Notes under the pieces: model-generated
What the model was told of the DNA's origin: nothing
Seen by the model: only the letters and a program-made list of their open reading frames with translations
Databases searched by the model: none
Program-made: the position numbers and the translations under genes
Part shown: piece after piece, positions 42,819-55,321 of the stretch
How the letters are laid out: every line of letters begins with the position of its first letter
How positions within the stretch are numbered: position 1 is the first letter of the stretch
Assembly (NCBI RefSeq): GCF_035582795.1
Contig: NC_134370.1
Location: forward strand, 49,835,501-49,899,500
DNA length: 64,000 bases
Source of the DNA: Mycteria americana
Taxonomy: Eukaryota > Chordata > Aves > Ciconiiformes > Ciconiidae
Reading direction: 5' to 3'

Positions 42819-45800
42819 CTTTAAAATAAATGGAACACCATGTGCACAGTTAATAGATATGAGCATTTATAAATAATGCTTTTGCAATGGCTTTGTCAAA
42901 GTCCTGCCACAACACGATTATTTGTAACAAGCTAGACAAGATTTTACATTCAGAACAGAGCCTTTCTCTCCTCGGTTTGTTTCCCTTTGCCTCTTTTATT
43001 TGGTGGCAAAATCATAATATCAAATCTCTACCCTCACTATCAATTCTAAAGCAACAAATCAATGTCAAACCCATAGCTTTACTTTGAGGGTGGAAGACAG
43101 TATTACACCAGCAAAGATTAATCATATTCCTGGAAGCACTCACAGTCCTTGAAATCCACGGGTGAGTGCAGTACACGTCTTCAGTGTATGACCTGCAGAA
43201 GATGCAAGCTTAGCACGTCAGATAGAGACCCTGTGTTTTCAGAGGGCCCCTCTGGACATTCAGCCACTGAATGACAGCTACAATGGCAAGTCCTTGATGT
43301 GTGGGACACAAGTCCTTGATGTGTGGGACCTCAACTAGGATTTGAGCCAATACAGTCTTCAAGTTGAGCATTCTGTTTCAGAAGTGTGCGCCCATTATCT
43401 CTCAGTCACATATTTACCCTGTGTCTGACAAGACAAGCATCTTTTGCAGCTCTCAGGATAAGCTGTAGGCACTCTTGCTTTCAATTCTGGAGGTGTCTAC
43501 TGTGCTAAGCCATTTTTTATTTCCTTTACCTGTGGAGACTTGCTTTTCCATCATATATGCATATTAAAAAAAAAGAAGAAAGGAGGGATAGAGATTTGCA
43601 GCTGGATATTCTGTATCTATTTATGATTTGCAAAAAATGCTCCATGGCTATAATTCATGATTAAAATGTAACTGGAAAGTATTTGATGTCCACCATGAAA
43701 AAGGGTTTTCTACCTCCAGCAGTGGACAAGATAAGCCATCTATACACAGGAACTTCAACTTTGGGTAGCAATTCATGTTTTCCTTCATTTCCTGAAAGCA
43801 AAAGCTTGCTTTTCTGAAAAAAACTTTTAAATACTAAATCATGACAATGCCAAAAGAAACTGCAAGTTAAAACAATTCTCAGATTTTTGCTTATTTATAT
43901 ATTATAAAAGGAGGGAAGTTCAGCAGTAAAACAAAAAACCAATTGCAGAATATTTTAGTTGTAGCTTATTCACAAGTATTACATAACTCAAGCTAACAAG
44001 CTAGCACAGCAGCTCTCTTGCACCTATTATTTCTGAGAAATAGAGGAGTCCTAGTATTACACAGTTTTTGTTTTTATTTGCTAAACATCTACAAATACTG
44101 TGATTTAGAGAATCCTTCTGTTCCTACTTTTTCTGATTGTTTTGGCTCAATATAACTGCTTAGTGACTTTTCTAAAAAATTAAATATTACTTACGTTTAA
44201 GCTGACTACATCACCAAAAAGGACTGAAGAAAATAACAAGGACTAATGTCAGCCAAGCAGATTTTAAAAGCACTCTGCATGGCAAAAGCTAAAAGATTAT
44301 TAAGACAAACATCTTGGTAAACACATACCAATTCCTGGAAATGGAATGTATAGTAATTTTTCTATTTTTATGTTGTTTAGCTACCAGGTTTCTCAAGTCA
44401 TTTTGTAATGCCAAAGTGAAACTGCAATATTCAGCGTTCAAACAGCAGTTTATGACTTAAGTCAATCTCTTTAGGATTGATGACTTTGCTAAGCCCTTAT
44501 ATTAACTGAAGAAAAAAACCAGCACATTAGAGAAACAAATAAAAAACCTGATTTCTTGCAGAACTGAGCTACTACACAGCATGGCCTTGCTGTAAGCTAA
44601 AATTTGAATTAAGAGCAAAGAACTGCTAAAAAAACCCACAACCAAGCAAACCAACACAGGTATGAATAGACTCAACACCACAAAGAATTCATGTCAACTA
44701 GAACAGTATTGTTTCTGTGAAATAAGAACCAGCCACCCTCAAGAGTCATATGTTAAAAAAGGTCTGTGCAAAGGCTTACAGATCCACATTTACAAAAATA
44801 CTACTAGAGCAATTTAACAGCTTAGCTTCCTACAAGGTTAGATACGTGAGCACCCAGTGCTGCGTAGTAGCCATGTTGCTTTTTCTGTCACCAACAGAGC
44901 TGATAAAGGAAGAGGTGAGACCTCAGTAATGAGATGGTCCAACAGAACAGATGCTGTTTGACACAAAATGTCTCCCGTCTTTACCAGGAATTAGGGAGGC
45001 ACAGAAAGATCTGTTGTTCCTGCCATTCTGAACACCAAAATCCTCCAGTGCAAAGGAAAGAGATTTGGATGAATTAAGTTAAAAAGTTACTAGCAGAAGG
45101 GCAGAAATCCTCTCTACTGCAGCCGGCAACTGTAAAGTCTGCTTACTAAAATAGGTTGTTCTGGAACACTCAGTGCTTCTACTGCCTGCTACAAAAAAAT
45201 AAGGACAGCTAAAATGAGAATCCATTTAAACCTATCATGGCGTTCTACTCCTGATTAAACCATTTTAATTATCATCATCAAAGTTTGCATTACAGCATCT
45301 TGAATCACAGAATACTTCCATTTTCTTGTACTTACAAAAAGACAAGTTTTTAGTTCTACAAATTATGGTGATTTATCCAGTTAGAAGAATCACGATCAAT
45401 TCTTGTTTTCAAAATTATGCTGTCAGTATATAACAGCTTCTTTTAGTAGTATATCTCATTAGATTTCCCTACAATAACTAAAAAATAATTGATTAAAATA
45501 CTGTACCCCTAAGTCAAACCAGATAAGCTATTTAAACATGTAGAAAAGCACTTTGTTAATTTACAAACATTCATACAATTAATAGGAACTTAAAATTTGC
45601 CTAGTGCAGTTAAAGGACCTGCATTCTTTGTCAAACTGAAAAAAAGGTTAAAAATATATGCAAAGATCTACTAAGCATTCTTTTTCAACTACTAAGACAT
45701 GGTAAATCTGAATGCATCTATCATTTTGTTGTGATACCTTCAGAATTCTACTGCATTAATTAAAATGTAAACAGCAGCCAAAACACATACCTCCTCTTGT

Positions 45801-48800
45801 GCAATACCCTGATTATTAGGTACTATCCAAGACAACAGCTCTTGAGGGTCGAGTTTTCCATCATTATCCTTGTCATAGTCATTCACAAACCGATCCTTCT
45901 CAACAAGTATCCATTCTGGATCTTCCCTTGCAGCTAGTAAGACACATTTGTCAAGTTTAAAGCTACTCTTTACCTTAAAGCAGATGTTTTCACCTTTTCT
46001 TCTAAGCAAATTCACTTAATCTCATAAAACATAACATAAAAGTGATTTCACTAAACAAAGACAAGCCTTACAGACCTGTCCCAATAAATTAAATAATATG
46101 AAAAAACTACTTGTATAGATTAAAATAGGATTTAAAGCTAAGGTAATATTAAGATTGTAAATTTACAGTTGAACTAAGTGGACATTAAAATGAAGGGTTA
46201 CCATCAACTGAACTGTTTATTTTCATATATCCACAGTTACCCAAATTGATAGTGGAGGAAGCATACTTTGTATTGAATGTGCTGCCAAATAGATGGTTTC
46301 CTACTTAATGGGACAGCTGACATATCAGTAGGAAAAAGCTGAAGTGGATGACAGAGATATCTTACATTTGCAGTATTTACCTTGACTGAGTTAAGATTAC
46401 TCTCTCCCATTAATGTATAGCAATCGTGTTGCAGATAGCACGTTGAGAGTATCACATGACAGCAATATGAGCAATATTAAAGGCCTCAAACATTGGTCAT
46501 CTCCGCACTTAACGGATGGAGGAAAGTAGGGAAAAGCTTTAAATCAACAAGTGTCCCAAAAAGTAGGTAGACAGTATATGGAATTATGACACTGTAAGGC
46601 CATACGAAGTTTTTAATAACATTCTACTGTCTGTTCCCCTGCTTTAACATCAAGGGAGGTCCATCTGTGACAGATAACAGAGAAGGCAGAGCTCTTGATT
46701 AGTGCAGGCTCAATAGACTCAGGCCAATACTGCAGGCTTTCAAATTAGTTTACTAATTTTTTTTTGTTTTCTAAAATACCTGGCATACATCCAAAGCAAT
46801 TCCATTTACTGTTTTTATTTATTTATTTGTATACTTGATTTATACTTACCCCATGCACTGGTATTGTATCCTGCAACCTAGCCAGCAATCTTAAACTTGT
46901 CTCTAACTCTTTGAGAAATTTAGAAGCAATTCATCAAACTGATCTTTCACCACTGATAAACATTGCAGACAAGCATGAACAGATACTAAGACTTCCTAAA
47001 CCTTATGGAGGTCAAAAGTAGTTGACATTACAAGCAGATAAGTAACAGTTTAAAAATAATTAGGCTTCTATTATAAAAGAAGAAAAAGAGTGAAGTCTCT
47101 CTCCTTCCTTTCTAACATCTAGTTTACAAGTAGATTATCCCTTAATGTCACATACACTGTTGCCCAAAACCACAAGACAATTATGAAACCAGACCCACCA
47201 TGTAGTTTATTAGTCATTTTAAAGTGCGCTGCAGGAACACTGTCGGCAGAAGAGATGGCCATTTGGAGAAAAGTTGAAGTAGTTTCTACAATTATAGCTG
47301 ATTCTGAATTCTTGCTAAAAAGTTTTAATGACAAAGCTGTTATCTTCTCTATTACTGCAAGGGCCCTAGCAACAATTTCACCCCTTTCTAACAACTTTGT
47401 ATAGACTGGCTTGAAAAAGCTTTTTTCAAGTCAGGGCAGGAAAAAGATAAAGAACCCCGCAGCTGCGTGAGAGATATATTGTTTTTACTGGCTCTGGCAA
47501 ACAAAGATGGTAATAAAAGGTGAAATTCCAGGTGGTTGATTGGAGTGAAGAAAAACTGACTATTCCCCTATTTCTCCATATCCTCATGTGGCTTAAACAT
47601 CTTCCCCAGCTAGGATGCTAGTCCACACTTAAGAATTAGCACTCCTTAGGACCAAGCAGACTTTCCACATGCCTCAAGCTACTGGTCTTCTTGGAACTGG
47701 AGGAGTTATTTGCCCTATCTCGTAGCAAATCAGATACAGCGTATAAAATCTTTATCTATTAGCAACATAGCTAGAGAAAAGTATTGATAAACACCAGGTG
47801 AGTGTCCTTTTTCTTGTTAAAGAAGGAATAGAGCAAGTTTAAGGAAGGGCAAGAGTGGAAAAAACCCCAAAAAGTGAAAGCAGATAGGCTTCTGATATCT
47901 GGTACAGTGAACGGACTCCTTACACTCCTCCTCCACCCCTCTTAAAACACACACAGCTTCAATACTTTTAAAGCAAGGCTGGCAGCTGCCGCCTTCAGCT
48001 GATAAAGACCAGGAAAGTTTAACCTTACATTGATGCTGGCTAGTTTTGCAGACATGTTCAGTTAGCAAAACTGCATCTTATTTCAGCTGCATACCTAGTG
48101 ATGAGGAATATGCTTCAGTCTTTAGGAAAACAAGCAGCAACTTGCAAGGAAAATACATACAGGGCAGACTGAAATAATGACCTACTATGGCCAGTACCAG
48201 GAAACTGAATTATTCTAAAAGACAGGATAATGTTACTCAGAACCTGTAGGTGGAGGTGTAAAAAGCTGAAAATAAAGGTGCATACAACTCATCCAATTCC
48301 AAAAGCTTTTGTTCCGTTCCTTCTTTCATGCCCCTGCCCTTTTTCCTTACTTGGGTCTCTTCTGTAATCACCAAGGAATTCTTCCAGGCTAACAAATCCA
48401 TCACCATCTTTATCATGTTCTTCTAAAGCCTCCTGAATGACAAAGTCCTTTTGCATACATACAAAAAGGAAATATCAATTTGTGAAAAATTAGCATCTTG
48501 TAATCAAGAGAAAGAGCAATATATCATTTTAGAGCAATAACGTATTCTTCAAAGTAAAGACTCACTCATTTCAAATCTCCTTTTCTGTTTTATGCAGACT
48601 AGTGCAGTAACACCAACAGTCACAGCAGTGATGAAACAGATGAGCAATGACAAAGTGCTCCTGGCTGAAATAATAATCCCCCAAACTCTGACCATAGTAC
48701 AGTCAATATTAAAGCTTCAGACGGGCTTGAATGCTCTTTTTTGGCCAGAAAAGTGACTATTGTGTCACTTCAAGCAAAGTGAGAGTAACTGGCACTTGAC

Positions 48801-51800
48801 CTTTTCCTGTGCAAAGAAATCTTTCCTGTGAGTCCCCCTAACTAGAACTGAACTCTGAACTAGGCATGAAACTTCCTCAAGCTAAAATCTCACTGATGTA
48901 TTTCCAGCCTAACAGAGTTTAGAGTGACCTATGTCAGTCGAATCCCAAAAGTTTGGGACAGCTGTGCAATAATAGCTCTTGAAACAGATTTCAAAGAAAA
49001 GCACTGAACTACTGCTCCAGCTCCTAAACTTCTGCACTAGATCCACAACACATTATCTGATTTTTAATTTGGTCTGTAAAAGCAATATACATAACTGCTC
49101 AAAAGCACACTTTCCGTAGTACTGGGGCTAAGCACATGCATTAAAAAGATGTTGCATCTATGTACACAGGCTGATAAAGATACCCTCCCAAATCTTACCG
49201 TCATGTATTCCACTTCTTCAGGATGTTCAAAAGCAACAAATTCATCCACATTTAGATCAGGAACATCATCTCTATTAGCTTTTTCAAAACGCTTTTTCTC
49301 CTTTAAATGAAGCTTAGAAAATAGATTTAGTTAGAGCACTTAATGAAAAGGAAAAACAACATTATAGTAGCTGGCTGTAAGCTTATTAGAATATTAATTG
49401 TTTCACATTACCTACTCATATTATACTGATGTTATATTTTCACTAAAAAGAGCTCATCCAGAGCAACAAGAACAGCACTTTTAATTGAGGTAGTTTTATT
49501 CTAAGAATCACACAAAAAATTCCTTTGTTTCAATTTAAGGAAACATTTAAAACACACTCTTAGCCAAGGCTTCAAAAACACAAAAGGGAAATAATGAAAA
49601 GACCAAGAATTCTTGTCTTTGTACATGCTTCCTCTTCTAAAAATCACCAATTCCCAAACTAACCTAGTGGAGTACAATGATTATAATTAATGTTAGCCAT
49701 TGCAAGTTCCAAAATTTATATTTTAAGGACATTTAACCTTCTGGATCTATCTCTCATTTATATCAAGGGCTGTTTGTAGTTCAAAGAAGGTCTTGAAATA
49801 TCATATATGTAAAATGTCTTTTCTGAAGCCATTTTAAATGCTGAAGGATTAGACAGATTCCTTTAATACAAGACTGTTGTCCACTACATCTGAACATATT
49901 TCAAAGCAAAGTCACGTCTCTAACCTGTTTTAAGTATAAATATTAGCATGCCTTTTAAAAGTAAATAATATCCACAATAAGCAGGCAAGTTCTTATTTCT
50001 GAATGTCTTGCACTTCCTGTTTCCATATTCCAAATGTGCAAACATTTTGGTATTTTTTTCTTGTTTCATTTTGTACAGTCTCTTTAGACAAAATAAAGAC
50101 CCATGCCATCGATAACTGATCTCTACTCAAACTGCATGTGATGTGAGCTATAAAAATGTTGTAATCCCGTGATTAAGCGTGTTGTGCCATCAGTGTGACT
50201 CTGATCTGGATAAGGGAGTGACCAGCAAACCAGAGATCACAAATACTTTAAAAATAACCATTTGAAATTGTACTTCTTAGTTTATATTCTATTTATTGAC
50301 AGGTCTCTCAAAATCAGGCTAACCTGATTAATACAGAGCCTAATACGTAACAAATAAAGTATAATTATAGGATCTTAACTATTCTGCAAAACAATTAAAT
50401 GTACTCTTAAAGAAAAGCTGACCTTAGCTGAGAGTTTAAATAGGAAGGCAATTCAGAAGGACTGACTATACAGAAAGTAGTAGACTGCAACATCAACTTG
50501 AAGTATTGAGGGAAAGTCTATTTTTCAGTGTATTTTTGACAACTGATGAACAAGGCTGCCATCTTCTGGTAAATTCATATGTTTACTTGATGTCGATGCT
50601 AAATCAATACCATAGTCTAACTCTTCCATTTTGATTACAGTAGGATCAGTAATTTCCAAAGGTAAGGAAAATGCTGAAGATGGCTGACATATGATGCTTG
50701 CACAATGCTGCTAATTTTGTTCTTTACAATATATGTTGAAGAAGTCAGCAAGCAGGAACTCCTAGCAAGCAGTCAAACAAAGTATAGCATAAATAAGTGA
50801 GTAGGAGCTCTAGCTCAGCATATGTATCTATGATGGCAATATCTCAAACATGGGATCAATATTTTGACTGGTAGTTCCATTTAAAGTCTTGTTTTATTTA
50901 AAAGCTATGTAATTATTCAGTTAAGTGACCTCCAAAGCTTTATGGTTTGTTTCTTCAGTGTGGAAAATCCCCTGCCCATTGTCTAATTTAGCTTCACTTC
51001 TGCCAACATCCTGTATTATCTACTACTACTTTACTAAAAGCAGCCAAAGCAATCCTCACAGAAAAAAAAAACTTCAGGCCAGAATAGTCTAAAAACTCAC
51101 TTATTCTCTTTCTGGGAAATATTTACATGTACTTATAAATATAGAACTTGAAAGGAAACAAGTTTTGCCACGTGGTGATTCTTGGTGAACCTTCCCTCCC
51201 TGCCTCTCTTGCCTCTTTCCTTTCCACTCTTAAGTATTTGCTTTCATGTATGAGATTAATCCGTAACTTCTGTTGTTTATACACCCAGTTTTAGCTATCA
51301 GAGTTGCATTTTGACTGCTAAAAATGTCTGAATTGCTACTGCTTTCTCTGTGGGTCTCTAATGGACAGAAAATGTTAAAGCAGGCAATCCCACACTGGGT
51401 ACTTAAGAAATAACTGAAAAAGTGGCTAAAACAGTGCAATGAAGGGGGTTAAAGAGTACAAGGGTTTTCTTTACCTCCAACACCAGTGGTCCTGGCCCCC
51501 ACTGAAGGCACGACACTGGTTAGGCTACACAGCTAATCTAATAAATTGCCATCTTGTTTCACGATGCTGGCTGGAGACTGCGCTCTGTGATAATACTGTC
51601 AATAGACTTCACTCAGCTAGCAAAATATACTGAGGAGGTACGATTTCATTCTGTATTTGTTTTGTTGGTAGCAGCTTTAATACTCCATTACTTTCCTTTA
51701 ATTACTCCCCTATCTCAGATAGATGAAAGTGTTAAAACATGTGCCAGCTGCTACGTTTCTCTACCAATCTTGTTCCATCACAATAAACAAACATTGCTGC

Positions 51801-54800
51801 CTTTTGCCAACAGCTTACAGAAACTGATGCTGAAACATTTTACCTGTCGAAATGATTCTTCTTCTTGATCCTCCAGGACAGTGTTCTCATCAAAATCAAT
51901 TACACGATCATACATTTGCATATTATACTCCTTCCAAGACACTAATCCATCACCATCTTTGTCATAGTCATTGAAGTGTTGCTTAGCTTCTTGCGTAACA
52001 TAATGTTTAAAAGACTGCTGTATCCAGGAACTCAGCTCATCTGTGAAAATCATTACAAAAATAGTTTTAAAAAATCAGAATCATCTGCACTATAAAAACC
52101 GTAAAGATACCACAGGTCTATTCAGTCTGGAATATACTCTGCAATTCAGATGTAAGCAGATAGGCAAGAGGTTAGTTAAAACTAAACAATCTGTTTCCTC
52201 TATGCTATGGCTTTTTTCAAGTTAACTGAATGAGAGAATAGATCACAGCTACAGCCTTCAGTGTTTCTTTCGTAGTACCATTTTCCCATTTATATCCTTA
52301 GGCTAGAGTTACATGGTTACTTTCATCTGGCTTATGTTGGTGCTGCCAGAAAAAGCGTGATGCATCTCTCTCCGATACGCATGGGAAGTGGTAGGAAAAA
52401 ATGATTACAGGTAGCGCTCATACAGCTGCATAGTGAACTGGATCACTAAAAACTTAGCCTGTAAGAAGGAAGATTCTTAGTTTTCAGCTTAGAAAATACC
52501 CTTATTTAGCTCACTGGGACCTGAACAATGGAAGCAGCAGCCCTTTTGGTGCCTGCTGACATATTTATGTCAGCTTGAAATGATTAGGTAGCCATCCCTT
52601 TTCAAATCTGAAGCCAACGAACATGGTAGCATCCTTTCACCTTTTTTTTCCTGCAGAGCTTTATGAAAATGATGCTGAATATTGTTTAGACAGACAATTC
52701 TAAACATAACTTTGTACCCAAAAAAACATTGTTCCCATCAGTTTTGGGTTTCTTTTGAAAAATCCACAAACTGAAATAAAACTAAATTCACTGCCATTGC
52801 CTTAATTACCCAAAACAAAATATTAAGATATTTTCCCTTTACTTGGGGCTGAAATCAAGCCTTACATATTGTGGAAATGCTTTTAAGCTATTTGTTTTTA
52901 TAGAAGCGTGGCTAAAAGAAATAAAGCTTAACATACAGATGAATTCACACAAATACATTAAAGTTACTTCATTTAAAGAAGACTAAGAGAACATATTCTC
53001 TCAGTATCATCCAGTTACTTTCAGGTGCCCAGAAGGGGAAGACAACTTCCTCTGCATTGCAAAATGATATAGCTAAATCAACTCAACTGAAATCCTGCTC
53101 TGAAGCGTCATGATGACTAATAAAAAAATCCTACAGAAATCACTACTTCGGTGTAGAAAAATCTTATAGCATTTTTTAAATACTAAAGTATCTTATTCTA
53201 TCCTTCTTGACAGAATTGTCAATACAACTCTACTAGGTTTATTTAAATATCTTTGAAAAGCAGCAAGAGATTTTTAAAAATATATTTTGAATACTGAATT
53301 TTTATTACCAAAGGGACCAACTTTGTAACAGATTCTGTGAATTGATTGAACATGCAGAGGCCTGCATGCCACATTTTGTAACCACCAAGGATTGTGCATA
53401 AAACCAGCACTGCCTTCCAAGAAATTGCAACATGATTTCTTAAAGATGGGTAACATTTAATTTATAGCTTGGTTTATTTCCCAGCATTTAAGGCATGAGA
53501 CACAGGCATCTGAGCACATAATGTCCAGTGCCATTCATCAGAAATACTTAATGCTCCGACATTAGCGAAGCGGTATTATCACATCTTCTCTCACTGTTAG
53601 CCTCCAAACAGAGGCGCCACCAATAAGGAAGAAGTTCTCAAGGTGTTTTGCAATACACTGAGAAATAACTGAGCTGAAAAAGCTTTGATACCGTAAGTTT
53701 CTTAGTGTAAAAACACATTCCACTATGAGTTTTCCTTTGGGAAGTGAGGGGAAGGCAAGTTTCCATTAGACTGAGAACCAGATGCAATACATACTGTGGG
53801 GATGGAGTACGAGTGGAATATCTACACTTTAAAATAGACCTCTTCCCTTATAGCCTTCACGTTGTGAACTGCCTGTTGTTTGTTACAGTGATTGGCCATC
53901 CTGCCAAAGTTATATACTATCTCACCTCTACACAGTCAGATGCAGGAACACTGAAATAAGCGTGCAGTTGATTAGTTTCAGCATATGAAGTGAAAGACAT
54001 TGAAGGGAGACAGTTGAGCTTGTCTTTAAAACCATATTTTGTCCTCTCACCTAGAAGGCTTCCTGCATGTTTAATATCACATTAATGAAATATCAATGTT
54101 CTGGCATTTGAACAACCATTCTACTTGCTCTGTGTGTGTGTGCATGTGACAGACTTTTGATTTTTTGTCAAAATCACAGTAAAACAACAAAAATACATTT
54201 TCATAATGAGTTTAAAAATTAAATTAAGGAAGTGTCATGATGATGTACAGAAAGGAAGGGCCTGAGTTTACTGTGGAGTTCCCAAGTTTGACTGATAAAA
54301 ACCTGTCTGGGAAGAGACATTTGATACTATATTGTGATGAAATTAATATATGATCCCTCAGTGTCACTTAGTGTCAGCAGGTATTGAAGCGCATATACGT
54401 AGTATTGTGGCTGCAGTGTACTTTCTTTGCCTCTTAAACTTACTCTCCGAGTTGCACAAACAGGATTTCGAACACAGAAATCCGCTTGATTCAAAGTGGC
54501 TTCAGACATGCAAGGAGCAGGTACAAGTTCAAAGCCAATATTTGCAAGTGAGTATTGCTCTTACCCGTGTTAACTCAATCCTACGTGCTCTTGATGGCCC
54601 TCACTTCTTTCATCATGTAAAACAGAAATCTTAGGGACTGAGATACCCTCTATATAAAGTCTGCGGGTATTTCTGACTCACTGTGCAAGAGGGTCGTTAT
54701 GTTTTTCACGGAGATTCTCCACAGCCTAAGAGTCATCGGCTGTGTCACGGGGAGAGCGTATCTTTCCCTTCTCCGAGGGCACTGGGCCAGACCCGGGACA

Positions 54801-55321
54801 CGGACAAAGCCCAGTCCCCGCCCGCTTAAACCCCCACGCTTGCTACCAACTCGGCGCCGGGGCACGCAGCCCCCGCGGCCCCGGGCCAGCGCGGTGCCGG
54901 GGCGCCGCCCGCGTTACCCTTGGTGAGGAGGCCGTCCCCGTCCGAGTCGATCTTCTTCACTATGGCCCTCAGCCGCCGCTGCTGCTCTTCCGGGCTCAGC
55001 CGCGCGTACTCCTCCGCCTCCTCCTGCGGCAGAGGGAACCGCGCGTCAACCCGCCGCCCCCGGACGCCTCGGACCCTTCCCGGCGCGGCGGCGCCCACCG
55101 CGGGGGAAAGCGCCCACCCCGCGGCCTCGCCGGCGGCAAGCGGCGCGGTCGGCCCGCTCCCGCCCGCCCCCACGTCCGACCGCGGGCCGGGGGGCGCCGC
55201 CGCCCACCTGGCCGCCGAGCAGCGCCTCCCGGTCGTAGTCGGCGCGGTGCTGTCCGTGCGCCGCGCCCAGCGCCGCCAGGGCCAGGCCCAGCGCCAGCAG
55301 CAGCGGCCGCCGCCGCCGCAT
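42666..55321 (-). CDS. RCN2: RCN2, reticulocalbin-2 (complete, seven coding exons)
   Basis: RCN2 is a low-affinity calcium-binding protein of the CREC family, resident in the ER lumen. Seven exons (55208-55321, 54918-55023, 51844-52040, 49199-49312, 48351-48447, 45791-45933, 42666-42818) join without a phase error into 307 codons plus TAG. Residues 1-23 form an Arg-rich then Leu/Ala-rich signal peptide. EF-hand loops fall at about 64-75, 100-111, 152-163 (degenerate), 189-200, 230-241 and 266-277. The protein ends FYHEEL, an HDEL/KDEL-type retrieval signal. Human RCN2 has 317 residues; the ten-residue difference lies entirely in exon 1. Long identical blocks such as [31 protein letters not shown] and [12 protein letters not shown] settle the identity against RCN1, RCN3 and calumenin. 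The promoter is a CpG island. The gene reads away from SCAPER and toward PSTPIP1, as in human. Confidence 0.97.
42819..45790 (-). other. RCN2: RCN2 intron 6
   Basis: 3.0 kb of AT-rich non-coding DNA. It includes a 22-base tandem duplication at 43287-43329. No repeat family or nested gene was recognised. Confidence 0.85.
43287..43329. repeat. Tandem duplication, 22-base period, two copies
   Basis: CAAGTCCTTGATGTGTGGGA occurs at 43287 and again at 43309, separated by CA. Two almost perfect copies suggest a recent local slippage in RCN2 intron 6. Confidence 0.9.
45791..45933 (-). CDS. RCN2: RCN2 exon 6 (fifth EF-hand)
   Basis: 143 bases, phase 1 in and phase 0 out, coding (T)[19 protein letters not shown], the canonical loop [12 protein letters not shown], and [16 protein letters not shown]. 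This is the most conserved part of the gene and nearly identical to human. The acceptor ends TTACTAG and the donor is GTATGT. Confidence 0.97.
45934..48350 (-). other. RCN2: RCN2 intron 5
   Basis: 2.4 kb of AT-rich non-coding sequence with a GTAAGG donor and a TACTAG acceptor. Short open frames on both strands show no similarity to anything I recognise. Confidence 0.85.
48351..48447 (-). CDS. RCN2: RCN2 exon 5 (fourth EF-hand)
   Basis: 97 bases coding [20 protein letters not shown] then [12 protein letters not shown], with one base carried into the next exon. The loop [12 protein letters not shown] is canonical. The donor is GTAAGG. The acceptor is purine-rich just before the AG (GCAAAAG), with its pyrimidine stretch (TTTCCTTTTT) set back by about 13 bases. 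Phase and homology require this boundary. Confidence 0.93.
48448..49198 (-). other. RCN2: RCN2 intron 4
   Basis: 751 bases, GTAAGA donor and AAAAG acceptor. Nothing else noted. Confidence 0.88.
49199..49312 (-). CDS. RCN2: RCN2 exon 4 (third, degenerate EF-hand)
   Basis: 114 bases, phase 0 at both ends, coding [16 protein letters not shown] then [20 protein letters not shown] and MT. The loop position [12 protein letters not shown] lacks the Asp at position 1 and the Gly at position 6. The human loop (NQDSGPGLSLEE) is likewise non-canonical, so weak or absent calcium binding here is ancestral. The donor is GTAAGA. Confidence 0.96.
49313..51843 (-). other. RCN2: RCN2 intron 3
   Basis: 2.5 kb, donor GTAAAA, acceptor TTTTCTAAG. 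AT-rich non-coding sequence with no recognisable repeat or exon. Confidence 0.88.
51844..52040 (-). CDS. RCN2: RCN2 exon 3 (second EF-hand)
   Basis: 197 bases, phase 1 in and phase 0 out. They encode (D)[20 protein letters not shown] and continue through the canonical loop [12 protein letters not shown] to [11 protein letters not shown] and EEESFRQ. The acceptor ends TTCACAG and the donor is GTAAAA. Close to human RCN2 throughout. Confidence 0.96.
52041..54917 (-). other. RCN2: RCN2 intron 2
   Basis: 2.9 kb, donor GTAACG inside the CpG island and acceptor TTTTCACAG. Composition switches from GC-rich to AT-rich at about 54740. A short TG run lies near 54129. Nothing else is recognisable. Confidence 0.85.
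54918..55023 (-). CDS. RCN2: RCN2 exon 2 (first EF-hand)
   Basis: 106 bases after an acceptor ending CCGCAG. They encode [20 protein letters not shown] and [15 protein letters not shown], leaving one base before a GTAACG donor. The calcium loop [12 protein letters not shown] spans the intron: its last two residues come from exon 3. Codon use is very GC-rich because the exon sits in the CpG island, unlike the AT-rich later exons. Confidence 0.94.
55024..55207 (-). other. RCN2: RCN2 intron 1 (184 bases, GC-rich)
   Basis: A very short first intron wholly inside the CpG island, donor GTGGGC, acceptor CTGCCGCAG. Its removal is required to join the signal-peptide exon to the first EF-hand exon. 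Confidence 0.9.
55208..55321 (-). CDS. RCN2: RCN2 exon 1 (start codon, signal peptide)
   Basis: 38 codons from [19 protein letters not shown] to [12 protein letters not shown], then a GTGGGC donor. The four Arg followed by a Leu/Ala core ending about AAHG form a classical signal peptide. DYDREALLG matches human RCN2 ([11 protein letters not shown]). The frame stays open further upstream, but the upstream part contains no ATG and is GC-rich promoter sequence, so this ATG is chosen. Relative to human, about ten residues between signal peptide and DYDREALLG are missing. Confidence 0.93.
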
